64,000 nt of DNA from Balanoglossus misakiensis (taxonomy: Eukaryota; Hemichordata). The DNA lies in assembly GCA_040954595.2 (NCBI GenBank), contig CM082596.2, forward strand, positions 6,634,001-6,698,000, written 5' to 3'. Both the position numbers and the translations under genes were made by a program. Shown piece after piece: positions 22,503 to 34,560 of this stretch; position 1 is the stretch's first letter, and each line of letters begins with the position of its first letter. The notes under the pieces are model-generated. The model worked only from the letters and a program-made list of their open reading frames with translations. It searched no databases and was not told where the DNA came from.

Positions 22503-25500
22503 ATGGAGGCCCTGTACCACCAGACAAACAAGTAAGTGGCTGGAATTTTCCTCAAACTGTGGCATATGTTGTCAGATTTTGGCCATGATGTCTTCAGTCC
22601 AGGAGTCACAGTTGTACGTAGGCTGCAGGTGTGTGCAACTACCGGTGTTCCTGTCGCGTGTGTACAGTATACATATCAAGGAAAATCACATGAATCAAAG
22701 GCTTTCAACAAGAGCGAAATTTCGAAAGGGCGTGCGATGTATACGTCGTACTGGCCAACGCGTCTGTGTATTGGCGCAAAGACGAGAGTTCGGTACAGTG
22801 TATGGGGTAGGTGGGAGGCATGGGCTATCGTGGCAACGGCTTGGTACGGCCATGGAGCATACCCGTCTTCCCACGTCCAATGTTTATTATCCACTATACA
22901 CACCGGTGGTAAGCGTATGGGCCTGAGAACCACAGCAAAATTCAAAATACAACTATTGCCGGTGTGTTTGGAGCTGTCATAATGATAACAGCAGACTGAA
23001 CTCTGGTGTATGTATATACAAGTACTACCATCTTTCTACAATACATGTATCTAGATTGTGCACACCCCCCCCCCCCAATAGACTGTGGCTTGTGATGGAC
23101 TTCACCCTATGAACCCATACTGCCCATTGTTGCAGTGTTACACTGTGGACCTGTCCATTGAAACAAAACATCACATTTGTTTACCTCACCCAGCTTACAT
23201 GCAGAGTCCTTCATCTACGACTTTTCTGATGATTTTTATTTTTTGCAGAATGCTGCACGATGTGCAAGCGAACATGGGTCGGATAGAACGGGCAAAAGCA
23301 GATGAAGCCCATTGTAAGTACCATTTGCATCATTCAAGAAACTCATTCACACTTGGACTTCAACTTAACATCATTGTATTATATGTGGTTCACACACATG
23401 CATTTGAAACGTCTCAGGTCAATACTGGCATAAATTCTGATGTTTGAATAGTCTAAGTTGACCCGGAACGTTTCAGATTTGAGACGGCTTTTGTGGGGTT
23501 CACACACATTCATTTGAAACGCCTCTAAAACGTCTCAGGTAAAATACTGGCATAAATTCTTATGTGTGAACAGTTTAAATGGTTCTGAAACATTTCAGTA
23601 CAAATGTATTGACGTGCATTGCTTGTTAAGTGAAATTTAGGTATTTTAAAGTAAGATGTTATTTTGTATAAATAGATATACGGTAAAATGAGCCAGGCTT
23701 TGAGGCAGATAGACATTAATGAGCTACGTGTAACTACATCGGAATACTTACCGAAACCTTCTTTCATTTTCAGTGGTGGAAAATGAAGTACAAGTTCGAA
23801 TCGATCAAATCACGAGTAACGTTGAAAGGCTGGAAATCATGGTGAACAAAGAACCTCCACAGAGAAGACAGAATGCGAAACTGTAAGTGTACATGTACTG
23901 GTCGTCAAAACTTCCATATTCATATGATTACTCCGTTTTGCATGCATCATTTAACTCTAACGTTACTGGGTGTCATAGCCCATTGGAGTCTCAAGTCCAC
24001 AAAATAACGTATAGCTCTGGTATACGTATTTTGATGAAGTTAGTTTCTTTGCTTGGCTGCCATGTGTGTATTTAGACCGGGTTGTTCGCCTCAATTTAGC
24101 TGTATCCACTGTTTATGATCATCTTCCCCTGATCAAATTATCCAGCAAAGGGGTTTATTATGTACTCGGCTGTACAAATATTTGACATTACACAGTCTGA
24201 TGCCAATTGATTCTCTCCATGGTCAAGTATACCCAGCATTCTAGGAAGGTATGAAAATGACTACGTTTGCCACTGATTTGGCACTGGTAGGGTTAAAATT
24301 AACCCCTGGAGCATCCATTGGTGGTAAACGGGTTAAAAATACAGCATTACAGCCCAGTGTTACAGCTGTCTTCAAATGCTTTGTTTTTCAGACGGGTAGA
24401 TCAGCTGAAATACGACTGCAGACATTTACAGGCGGCGATGCGGAATCTTCAACACAGGAGGTACACACGGGAGCAGGAAGAGAGGGACAGGGAAGCCTTG
24501 ATGTCAAGAACATTCACAACAAATGTAAGTTCATGCTTTGTTGGAGGAAGGGGAGGGTGAGGTCTATCTGTGAATGCCAGGGCAGTGGGCAGAATAGAAT
24601 CTGTCATCCCCAAGGACCTGGGATCAGTTGCAGTATTTGGTGAACATGTACATGTATACAATAATATAACAAATTGAGTGTATATATTTCATAATGTTGC
24701 ACTTGCAGCATTCAGCATGTTTTGAGACAGCCATCATGTTCACATCAAAAACTGTATGCCTTTCTTTAAAACTGATGATTTGTTTACACTCGCAACTCTT
24801 TCATGATTTATTTCTAATGGGTAACCCATGTATATCATATGTATATCATAAGCTAGAAGTTATGTGCAGTAACAAATTGTGTTGTGTTCAGGTTTTTACA
24901 ACCACGGTGATCCAAGTAGATTGCTAATTACAAGGCACCTTGCCGGACTGCTGCCTGTTTTACCCAAGCACTCTGCCGTGCTTGCACTCAGGAGCTGTAA
25001 CTGCAGCAATACATGTAGTATATGCTGATCTGGTGCATTTTATTTTGTTTGTTTATTTCGCAGGAGCCAGACACATCAATAATGATAGACGCCGCCCTAC
25101 AGCACAACACGTCATTACACAACGCACACAGGGGCATCGATGACTTGTTGGGGAGCGGCGCGGCAATCATTGGCGGGCTCCGAGACCAGAGGGGCACTCT
25201 CAAGGTTTGTGTTCTGCAAAATGAATCCTGTCAAAACAAAAAAAAGAACACTTTATGACCCGATTGTGTGTTAAGCCAGTGCATGAACACAGTTTCTGGA
25301 CCGAAACCAGAGATAAAGCAAGCGATGTTTGTTTTTAAAGATGAGACATAATTTGACTCTTTTACTTTCAAGTGGCAAATCAATTTGTCAAGCTGTGGAA
25401 AGCAAGTCATTGTTCCTGTAACAGCAAAACGTGTGCTTTATCGATTTTACTTCATGTGATATGCTCAACTTCATTTCTGCTCTCTTCCAGGGCGTTCAAA

Positions 25501-25652
25501 AGAGAGTACTGGACGTGGCGAGCTCGCTGGGACTTTCAAATGTTGTGATGCGAATGACAGAAAAAAGGGCGTTTTACGACAAGTTTATTTTATACGGCGG
25601 TATGATTGTCACGTGCATAGCAATGTTCCTCATTTATAAATATTTAGCGTGA
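22503..25652 (+). CDS. GOSR2: Golgi SNAP receptor complex member 2 (membrin), Qb-SNARE
   Basis: Exons 22503-22531, 23249-23313, 23774-23882, 24392-24524, 25064-25204 and 25491-25652 join in phase to 639 nt, a 212-aa protein, the same length as vertebrate GOSR2. All introns are GT-AG. The product starts [20 protein letters not shown] and has an N-terminal helical region. The Qb SNARE motif spans roughly residues 120-190 ([20 protein letters not shown], with the ionic-layer Gln), followed by RAFYDKF and a C-terminal anchor ([18 protein letters not shown]). Membrin acts with syntaxin-5, Bet1 and Sec22b in ER-to-Golgi vesicle fusion. It is an ordinary housekeeping gene, unrelated in function to its receptor neighbours, and gives a solid orthology anchor for the locus. 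Confidence 0.95.
23390..23605. repeat. Diverged tandem duplication in GOSR2 intron 2
   Basis: Two imperfect copies of a ~95-110-bp segment, each starting TTCACACACA, then ATTTGAAACG, and ending in a AACGTTTCAG/AACATTTCAG tail. Non-coding. Confidence 0.7.
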
Positions 25653-26718
25653 TTGTCTTTGATTCTGCTCTCCAAGCGCACAGATTTGTTAATGAAAGAG
25701 TTTGGATGCGATCGCTTGAAATGACACTTTACATGAGAGATAGACCCTCTATGAAGACTTTCATTCATATGTATGTCGAACAAACTGAGTCTTGCGATGT
25801 CCGACGCCATCTTTGCGTTGTACATACTGGCATTTTTTTTATGATGACTGGGTTGAAAGAAGCGTGATTTAACAAGATCAAAAATGTGCCAAATGTAACA
25901 AAATTTATCACCAGTTCTGCTGTACATGTACTTGGGTCCGGAATGATACTCGCTTCAGTCGACCAATACCTGAAAAGCCTGTCTTCATGTTCACATCTAC
26001 AGTTGCGAATTAATGTACACTACATTACACTACACTTTTTTGTGATTATCGAAGGAGATAATAGTTAAGTCAATACTAGTAAATCTCAGGCAGTTGAATC
26101 ATCAGCATGCCACTGTGCAATATTGTTGTTTTTCTGTTGAAAATGCATACTGATGTTAATGTTTTATTCTTATTACGAGTTCTTTTAAACAAGAACCAAC
26201 TGTGTGTACATTGGAATTACTTTATTCTACTCTCTTTGCCATATTTCTGCAGTTCCGCAAACAGGCCTGTCAGAATTTATCAGCATTTCAGCAGCAATTT
26301 TAGTGGTGTATGTTTTTTATACCATGAGAAGAAACACAGCATCGCTCAAGCTTTTATCAAGACTGTAATTATACTCAATCCTTATTCTTATGAAAGTAAA
26401 ATGAATAAAGAAAGTTCGCTTCCAAATGAACATCTTGTGTGAGTGTAACATGTGTAATGAAGTTAGTGCCTATATAATATAAGCACCATAGTCGCCTATA
26501 AGTCGCCTCGTCACTGATGTTGCAATCTGCCCTCCCCTCCCTGCTAGAATATCATGTGCATGTCCCTAGCCGAATTTAATAGTTATAATTTAACGTCGCG
26601 AGACAGTTCCTTCTTGAAAAACAAAAATTGTCTGAAGCATTATTATTCTGGTTCATATTGAACAATCTGGTGTGGGTGAATATGCTAATTGTTACGAGCA
26701 TGCTAATTGTTTTACATG
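25653..26718. other. GOSR2 3' UTR and flank
   Basis: Probable 3' UTR to about 26,430, then AT-rich sequence. No further gene seen. Confidence 0.5.
26404..26409 (+). terminator. Candidate polyadenylation signal of GOSR2
   Basis: AATAAA about 750 nt after the GOSR2 stop codon, followed within 40 nt by a GT-rich stretch. Plausible 3' end; not proven. Confidence 0.5.
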
Positions 26719-26740
26719 TAATGAGTTGTTTGTTAAATAC

Positions 26741-27085
26741 CCGATGGGGGCGCTGCACGGGTCAAAGGTCAACTGTCATGGCTGCCATTCACCTGGTGAT
26801 GGTACTGGTGTTTCTGCGTTGTAAAACTCGTATGGTAGCAGAGCTAAATGCCTGAGGCAAGTAAAAATATTTGCCTTAGGACTTACTTGGTACTCTCCAC
26901 CATGTGTGTTGGATATAACGACTTAGAATAAGTGGGCGGGCCAGAGCGAGACCGTCTGAAATGTACATGTGCGTACGTGCAACTAACATCGACCGAGTTA
27001 CGTAACAGTCTGGACACGAGGACAGCCCGGCCACCCACATGGAGAGGACGCTAAGCCATCAGAAAAAAATAGGGTAAGATGTTAC
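26741..27085 (+). repeat. Left terminal inverted unit with donor-like end
   Basis: Left outer inverted-repeat arm. It contains a perfect DR1 nuclear-receptor half-site pair (GGGTCAAAGGTCA, around 26758-26770) and ends in a splice-donor-like AGG|GTAAGA at 27071-27076. The right-hand copy keeps the donor but has a degenerate DR1. Confidence 0.6.
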
Positions 27086-27269
27086 TATGTCTTTAATTTA
27101 TATAAGTCTCATCGTAGCCGTAGTGCAATTGTGTAGTTCTGGGGTTTGTGGTCGGACAGCAAAACTATATTTTTTCGTGGAGGGGCTAAATTGGCTTGTG
27201 TGTTGTTGTTGTTGTGTGTTTTTTTTTTTGGGGGGGGGGGGAGTGAAATGATATTTTTAACTATTGGCC

Positions 27270-27740
27270 AACAATAGCATTACAACTTTTGGCACCTCGT
27301 AATTATGATAAGTTTAAAGTACATATATCAAGTTTTGTACTCTTTCTGTTAAGTGGCACATGTACATGAGTTTTCCACTATTTACCAACAGCGACTAGCA
27401 TGGCAACTTTTGGGACCTCGCAATTATAATTAGTTTAAAGTATCAAGTTGTGTACTTTTGCCTGTTTAGTGGCACATGTACACAAGTTTTTCACAATTGG
27501 CCAACAGTTACTAGCATTGTAACTTTTGGCACCTAACGATTATGATTAGTTTAAAGTATGAAGTTGTGTACTTTTGCCTGTTAAGTGGCACATGTACATA
27601 AGTTTTTCACAATTGGCCAACAGCAACCAGCATTGCAACTTTTGGGACCTCGCGATTATTAAAGTATCAAGTTGTGTACTTTTGCCTGTTAAGTGGCACA
27701 TGTACACGAGTTTTTCATTATTGGCCAAAAGCAACTAGCA
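27270..27740 (+). repeat. Minisatellite, ~116-bp family, about 4 copies
   Basis: Units share CTGTTAAGTGGCACATGTAC, then ATTGGCCAACAG, GACTAGCAT and AACTTTTGG. Spacing varies around 116 bp. Non-coding. Confidence 0.85.
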
Positions 27741-28034
27741 CAGAACTTTTTGTGTACTTGTTTCAATAGATGAAAAACGGTTCCGAAAGATTACAAAATT
27801 TTGGATATTTTTCTTGGAAAAGCAAAACAAAAAGAATACATATAGTGTAATCTTTTGAACATCAAAATATCTGTATTTAATGAATTTCACCTTCGGATAT
27901 CTAACATGCACGTTCCAGGGGTTTTCTCTCAATCTGTTATTTGAAAATGTATGGGAAAGTATGTGTTTGTCGTTTGTTTCTCAAGCACTCAAATTAAGCA
28001 CACTGACACCTGGTAAATGATTTTGAGCCTTCAG

Positions 28035-28337
28035 GTCAGAGTTCCAAATGTGAAGAGACAGAAGAGGATAGAGGTTGCCAGCAGAGATGATAATATATTT
28101 CCAGGTATGTATGGATACTGTGTTTCCGACATAAATGATGTTGTGCATTTTCCTTGTATGAAAACATATTGCAGAGTATGTGTTCGTCGTTTTTGTTTCT
28201 CAAGAACTCAAATCAAGCACACTGACACCTGGTATTTGATTTTGAGCCTTCAGGTCAGAGCTCCAAATGTGAAGAGACAGAAGAGGACAGAGGTTGCCAG
28301 CAGAGATGATTTTGACAAGTTCATTCATGAAGAATGA
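28035..28337 (+). other. Two tandem exon-like modules in the left arm
   Basis: Module A, 28035-28104, begins after TTCAG and ends at CCAG|GTATGT; it is open in phase 0 (VRVPNVKRQKRIEVASRDD). Module B starts at 28254 after another TTCAG, encodes VRAPNVKRQKRTEVASRDDF then DKFIHEE, and stops at 28335-28337. A third copy, at 30737, stops after 24 codons. The right arm has counterparts at 56459-56534 and 56205-56306. Borders resemble splice sites and the reading frame is kept, but I recognise no protein family. They may be exons of a small gene, or transposon-derived. Confidence 0.35.
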
Positions 28338-28569
28338 AAGGTGGATGGCAGCTGAGACCAACTGTTTCCCGGAGAGACTCCATCAGTGAACAGAGAGAGA
28401 AAAGGTTTGAATAATTTTAGCATTCAATAGTACAAGCCAGCATGATCTTTCAGAGAATGTTTATTGAAAACTGAAACTTCCATGGTTGAAATGCCAAACT
28501 TTACATTGAAAATTGTTTTGTTCTAGACATGCACAAACCATGACAAGCCCCTTTGAGTTGAGTGTACTT

Positions 28570-30300
28570 TTGCTTGTACTTTTGCCTGTTAAGTGGCACA
28601 TGTACACAAATCTTTCACTATTGGCCAACAATGACTGGCGTGGCAACTTCTAGAATCACAGGATTTTGAACAGTTTCCAATAGTGTACTCTTGCCTGTTA
28701 AGTGGCACATGTACACAAATCTTTCACTATTGGCCAACAATGACTGGCGTGGCAACTTCTAGAATCACAGGATTTTGAACAGTTTCCAATAGTGTACTCT
28801 TGCCTGTTAAGTGGCACATGTACACAAATCTTTCACTATTGGCCAACAACGACTAGCTTGGCAACTTCTAGAATCACAGGATTTTGAACAGTTTCCAATA
28901 GTGTACTCTTGCCTGTTAAGTGGCACATGTACACAAATATTACACTATTGGCCAACAACGACTGGCATGGCAACTTCTAGAATAACAGGATTTTGAACAG
29001 TTTCCAATAGTGTACTCTTGCCTGTTAAGTGGCACATGTACACAAATCTTTCACTATTGGCCAACAACGACTAGCTTGGCAACTTCTAGAATCACAGGAT
29101 TTTGAACAGTTTCCAATAGTGTACTCTTGCCTGTGAAGTGGCACATGTACACAAATATTACACTATTGGCCAACAACGACTGGCATGGCAACTTCTAGAA
29201 TCACAGGATTTTGAACAGTTTCCAATAGCGTACTCTTGCCTGTTAAGTGGCACATGTACACAAATCTTTCACTATTGGCCAACAACGACTGGCATGGCAA
29301 CTTCTAGAATCACAGGAATTTGAACAGTTTCCAATAGTGTACTTTTGCCTGTTAATTGGCACATGTACACAAATCTTTCACTATTGGCCAACAACGACTA
29401 GCTTGGCAACTTCTAGAATCACAGGATTTTGAACAGTTTCCAATAGTGTACTCTTGCCTGTTAAGTGGCACATGTACACAAATATTACACTATTGGCCAA
29501 CAACGACTGGCATGGCAACTTCTAGAATAACAGGATTTTGAACAGTTTCCAATAGCGTACTCTTGCCTGTTAAGTGGCACATGTACACAAATCTTTCACT
29601 ATTGGCCAACAACGACTGGCATGGCAACTTCTAGAATCACAGGAATTTGAACAGTTTCCAATAGTGTACTTTTGCCTGTTAATTGGCACATGTACACAAA
29701 TCTTTCACTATTGGCCAACAATGACTGGCATGGCAACTTCTTGAATCACAGGATTTTGAACAGTTTCCAATAGTGTACTCTTGCCTGTTAAGTGGCACAT
29801 GTACACAAATCTTTCACTATTGGCCAACAACGATTGGCATGGCAACTTTAAGAATCACATGATTTTCAACTGTTTCCAATTGTGTACTCTTGTCTCTAAA
29901 GTGACACATGTACACAAATATTTCACTATTGGCCAACAACGACTGGCATGGCAACTTCTAGAATCACAGGATTTTGAACAGTTTCCAATAGTGTACTTTT
30001 GTCTGCTAAGTGGCACATGTACACAAATTATTCACCATTGGCCAACAGCAACTAGCTATGCAACTTTTGGAATCACACGTTTTCAACTGTTTCCAATCGT
30101 GTACTTTTGTCTGCTAAGTGGCACATGTACACAAATTATTCACCATTGGCCAACAGCGACTAGCTTTGCCACTTTTGGAATCACACGTTTTCAACTGTTT
30201 CCAATCGTGTACTTTTGTCTGCTAAGTGGCACATGTACACAAATTATTCACCATTGGCCAACAGCGACTAGCATGGCAACTTTTAGAATCACAGGTTTTT
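28570..30300 (+). repeat. Minisatellite, 109-bp family, about 13 copies plus diverged units
   Basis: A 109-bp period is measured between successive GATTTTGAACAGTTTCC landmarks. Core units are nearly identical; the last few, after ~29,900, are diverged and partly 96-101 bp long. Each contains ATTGGCCAAC. Because 109 is not a multiple of three, it yields overlapping 61-aa frames that are not genes. Confidence 0.9.
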
Positions 30301-31470
30301 CAAGGTTAGTTGACACATGTACAAAAGTTTGTGTTTGCTATAGGCCAACAGCGACTAGCATATCAACTTTTACATCTCAGGATTTTGAACAGTTTCTAAT
30401 TGTGTAGTGATAAATTTTTTATCACAGAACTTATTGTGGACTTGTAATAAATGGATGAAAAACAGTTCTGGAAGATTACACAATTTTGGATACTTTTCTT
30501 GAAAAAACACAGCTAAAAGAATAGTCATAGTGTGAAATTTTTTGAACATTGAAACATCTGTTTTGTAATCAATTGCACCTTTTGATACCTAACATGCATG
30601 TTCCAGGAATTTTCTCTCAGTCTGTTTTGTGTAAATGTATGGTATGGTGAAAGTGCCGGTATGTGTTTGTCATTTTTGTTTCTCGAGCAGACAAGTCAAG
30701 CACACTGACACCTGGTATTTGATTTTGAGCCTTCAGGTCAGAGCTCGAAATTTGAAGAGACAGAAGAGGACAGAGGTTGCCAGCAGAGATGATATGGACA
30801 AGTTGGTTTAGGAAGACCAAAAGGTGATGGCAGCTGAGAACAAGTGTTGCCCAAAGAGACACCAACAAAGAACAGAGAGATAAAAGGTGTGAATAATTTA
30901 AGCATTCTATAGTACAAGCCTGCGTGATCTTTCTGAGAATGTGTATTTAAAACTGAAACTTCCATGATTGAAATGCCCTACTTTACAGTGAAAATTGTTT
31001 TGTTCTAGAAGTGCACAAAACATAAGCCCCTGGGAGCAGCTGCTGTCTTCTCCACATTCTTAGACACAAAACAAAACAAATTTGTGAAAATTCTAAAATG
31101 CAAAACCACAGTAGCATGTATTCTTATGATGGGAAAAATGAAGGCTGCACACATTTATTAACTTGTTCTTATTTAAAGTACAGCAACAATTAGAGGTTGA
31201 TGTGCTTCTGTGTACCATTAGCCTCTTGAAGTGACCAACCTTAGTTCATAAATCAAATCATAAAATAATAAAGGTAATACAAAAGTGGCAGCTCATAGAG
31301 CCTTTTTTTTGTGATTCAATACTTGGACAGGTAATGCGATTGGTGCTTTGAATTATTCCCAAAACAATTGCTGAGCTACTTGCACTGCCATTGTTGATTA
31401 TTGTAATTGCATACAAGTTGGAGGTTTTCGGCATCCACTGTCTGTCTGTCTGTCTGTCTATCTGATTGCT
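30300..31470 (+). repeat. Duplicated spacer module of the left arm
   Basis: Sequence homologous to the spacer at 27740-28560: GATGAAAAACAGTTCTGGAAG, then the TTCAG-bordered exon-like module at 30737-30811 (truncated by TAG), then GAAAATTGTTTTGTTCTAGA. Followed by unassigned sequence to the ATGT microsatellite. Confidence 0.6.
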
Positions 31471-31475
31471 TGTCC

Positions 31476-31573
31476 ATGTATGTATGTATGTATGTATGTA
31501 TGTATGTATGTATGTATGTATGTATGTATGTATGTATGTATGTATGTATGTATGTATGTATGTATGTATGTAT
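31476..31573. repeat. ATGT tetranucleotide microsatellite
   Basis: Nearly uninterrupted ATGT units, preceded by a short TCTG run. Related runs occur at 32974-33076 and 33665-33720. Confidence 0.95.
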
Positions 31574-31689
31574 AAACAAATTTGTGTGTGTGTATTTGAG
31601 GGATGTTCTTGTAGTGATTGATGTTTAAAACTTCTGGTCAAAGTATAAAAGTCAATTTTTTTTGAAGGGAGGGTTAAAGTGAAATGTAT

Positions 31690-32940
31690 ACACAATTGTT
31701 TTACTTTCGCCAACAGCGACTAGCATGTCAACTTTTGGAACCTCATGATTATGATTTGTTTATAATATCAAGTTGTGTACTTTTGCCTGTTAAGTGGCAC
31801 ATGTACATAAGTTTTCCACTATTGGCCAACAGTTACTAGCATTGTAACTTTTGGTACCTCGTGATTATGATTATTTTAAAGTATGAAGTTGTGTACTTTT
31901 GCCTGTTAAGTGGCACATGTACATAAGTTTTCCACTATTGGCCAACAGTTACTAGCATTGTAACTTTTGGTACCTCGTGATTATGATTATTTTAAAGTAT
32001 GAAGTTGTGTACTTTTGCCTGTTAAGTGGCACATGTACATAAGTTTTCCACTATTGGCCAACAGTTACTAGCATTGTAACTTTTGGTACCTCGTGATTAT
32101 GATTATTTTAAAGTATGAAGTTGTGTACTTTTGCCTGTTAAGTGGCACATGTACATAAGTTTTCCACTATTGGCCAACAGTTACTAGCATTGTAACTTTT
32201 GGTACCCCGTGATTATGATTATTTTAAAGTATCAAGTTGTGTACTTTTGCCTGTAAGTGGCACATGTACACAAGTTTTTCACTATTGGCCAACAGTTACT
32301 AGCATTGTTACTGTTGGTACCTCGCGATTATGATTTGTTTAAAGTCTGAAGTTGTGTACTTTTGCCTGTTAAGTGGCACATGTACATAAGTTTTCCACTA
32401 TTGGCCAACAGTTACTAGCATTGTAACTGTTGGTACCTCGTGATTATGATTTGTGTAAAGTCTGAAGTTGTGTACTTTTGCCTGTTAAGTGGCACATGTA
32501 CATAAGTTTTCCACTATTGGCCAACAGTTACTAGCATTGTAACTGTTGGTACCTCGTGATTATTATTTGTGTAAAGTATGAAGTTGTGTACTTTTGTCTG
32601 TTAAGTGGCACATGTACATATGTTTTCCACTATTGGCCAACAGTTACTAGCATTGTAACTGTTGGTACCTGGTGATTATGATTTGTGTAAAGTATGAAGT
32701 TGTGTACTTTTGTCTGTTAAGTGGCACATGTACATATGTTTTCCACTATTGGACAACAGTTACTAGCATTGTAACTTTTGGTACTTTGCGATTATGATTT
32801 GTTTAAAGTCTGAAGTTGTGTACTTTTGCCTGTTAAGTGGCACATGTACATAAGTTTTTCACACTTGGCCAACAGTTACTACCATTGTAACTGTTGGTAT
32901 CTTGCGATTATGATAAGTTGCGTAATTGTGCCTATTTAGT
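31690..32940 (+). repeat. Minisatellite, 116-bp family, about 10 copies
   Basis: Period 116 bp between successive GTTGTGTACTTTTGCCTG landmarks (31772, 31888, 32004). Contains ATTGGCCAACAGTTACTAGC in most copies. Confidence 0.9.
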
Positions 32941-32973
32941 TGTACATAACCATGTACCTACAGCAACAAGTAC

Positions 32974-33035
32974 AGTATGTATGTATGTATGTATGTATGC
33001 ATGTATGTATGTATGTATGTATGTATGTATGTATG

Positions 33036-33069
<34 letters not shown>

Positions 33070-33720
33070 TGTATGAATAAACAAATTTGTGTGTGTGTAT
33101 TTGAGGGATGTTCTTGTAGTGATTGATGTGTAAAACTACTGGTCAAAGTATCAAAGTCAATTTTTTTGAAGGGGGTTGAATGTGATATGTATACATAATT
33201 TTTTTACTTTCGCCAACGGCAACTAGCATGTCAACTTTTGGAACCTCATGATTATTATTTGTTTATAATATCAAGTTGTGTACTTTTGCCTGTTAAGTGG
33301 CACATGATGTACACAAGTTTTTCACTATTGGCCAACAGTTACTAGCATTGTAACTTTTGGTACCTCGTGATTATGATTATTTTAAAGTATGAAGTTGTGT
33401 ACTTTTGCCTGTTAAGTTGCACATGTACATAAGTTTTTCACAATTGGCCAACAGTTACTAGCATTGTAACTTTTGGTACCTCGTGATTATGATTATTTTA
33501 AAGTATGAAGTTGTGTACTTTTGCCTGTTAAGTGGCACATGTACATAAGTTTTTCACAATTGGCCAACAGTTACTAGCATTGTAAATTTTGGTATGTTGC
33601 GATTATGATAAGTTGAGTAATTTTGCCTATTAAGTTGTACATAACCATGTAACTACAGCAACAAGTATGTATGTATGTATGTATGTATGTAAGTATGTAT
33701 GTATGTATGTATGTATGTAC
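32974..33720. repeat. Two further ATGT runs flanking a short 116-bp array
   Basis: ATGT runs at 32974-33076 and 33665-33720 enclose 3-4 copies of the 116-bp minisatellite (about 33,200-33,640). The block 31,480-31,760 is evidently duplicated here. A GGGA run follows at 33739-33757. Confidence 0.85.
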
Positions 33721-33859
33721 CTGTGTGTGTTTATGTGGGAGGGAGGGAGGGAGGGAGGATATGTATATACAGTCACAAAAAATTATTCCAATCATCATTT
33801 AATAGCCACAACTTTATTTCTGGATAACCCAACACAGACTTTGTTGTGATGTAACAAAA

Positions 33860-34560
33860 GTATCAAGTTGTGTACTCTTGCCTGTTAAGTGGCACATGTA
33901 CATAAATCTTACACTATTGGCATACAGCGACTAACATGGCAACTTTTAGCAACTAAGGATTTTGTGTTCTTTATCCTGTGAAATGGCACATTTACAGTAA
34001 ATCTACTTTTTGCCTACAGTTAACATGTACCAGTACGTGTATGTGTGTTGTGTTTGGTCGGATGGGTAGATAGATGGATGGTTGGATGTCTTTTTACAGT
34101 CACAAAACTGCATTATTCGTTGCATCGTTTAGCCATAATTCTGCCAAAGCTCTTTTCTGCATTTCCTGGCACCCAACTATTGCTGATACCCATGAGTCCC
34201 AACTGTTAACATCGTGTTCTCTTTTTCATTTTTAGTAGGTGTTTTTTTACAGCCATCCTGGCATGTGTGTGTGAAATGATCAACAATTGTTTCATCTAAG
34301 AAGCCAAAGGACAAGCTGGACCCCAGAAATGAAGTATTTCACTGATCACTTTTATGACTTGTACATGAAGTCATAGGACGATAGGAAAAACTAATTGTCC
34401 AGTTTGCTTTCCTCAGCTCAATTTGCTGCATGTAAGTACAAATTAAATCTTTGTATCAACTTTAAACACAAGCATTGTTTGCCTTACCTCTGGTATCAGC
34501 TTTGTAACAGGGTTAGAAAAATTGATGTGTCCAGATAGTGTAATCCTAGGATTATGGTCA
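33860..34560 (+). repeat. Spacer module shared with the right arm
   Basis: The segment about 34,280-34,530 (from TTCATCTAAGAAGCC to ATTGATGTGTCCAG) matches the reverse complement of about 54,020-54,290. No coding potential seen. Confidence 0.65.

Noticed and set aside
22536-22982. 148-codon plus-strand frame and overlapping frames
   Set aside because: Lies within intron 1 of GOSR2; no domain or splice support.
28811-30407. Repeated 61-208-codon plus-strand frames (MAHVHK...) and their minus-strand mirror at 54801-55967
   Set aside because: They come from the 109-bp tandem repeat read in successive frames. No start context, splice support or domain; pure repeat artefacts.
31258-31713. IHTY/YVCM repeat open frames
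   Set aside because: Arise from the ATGT microsatellite.
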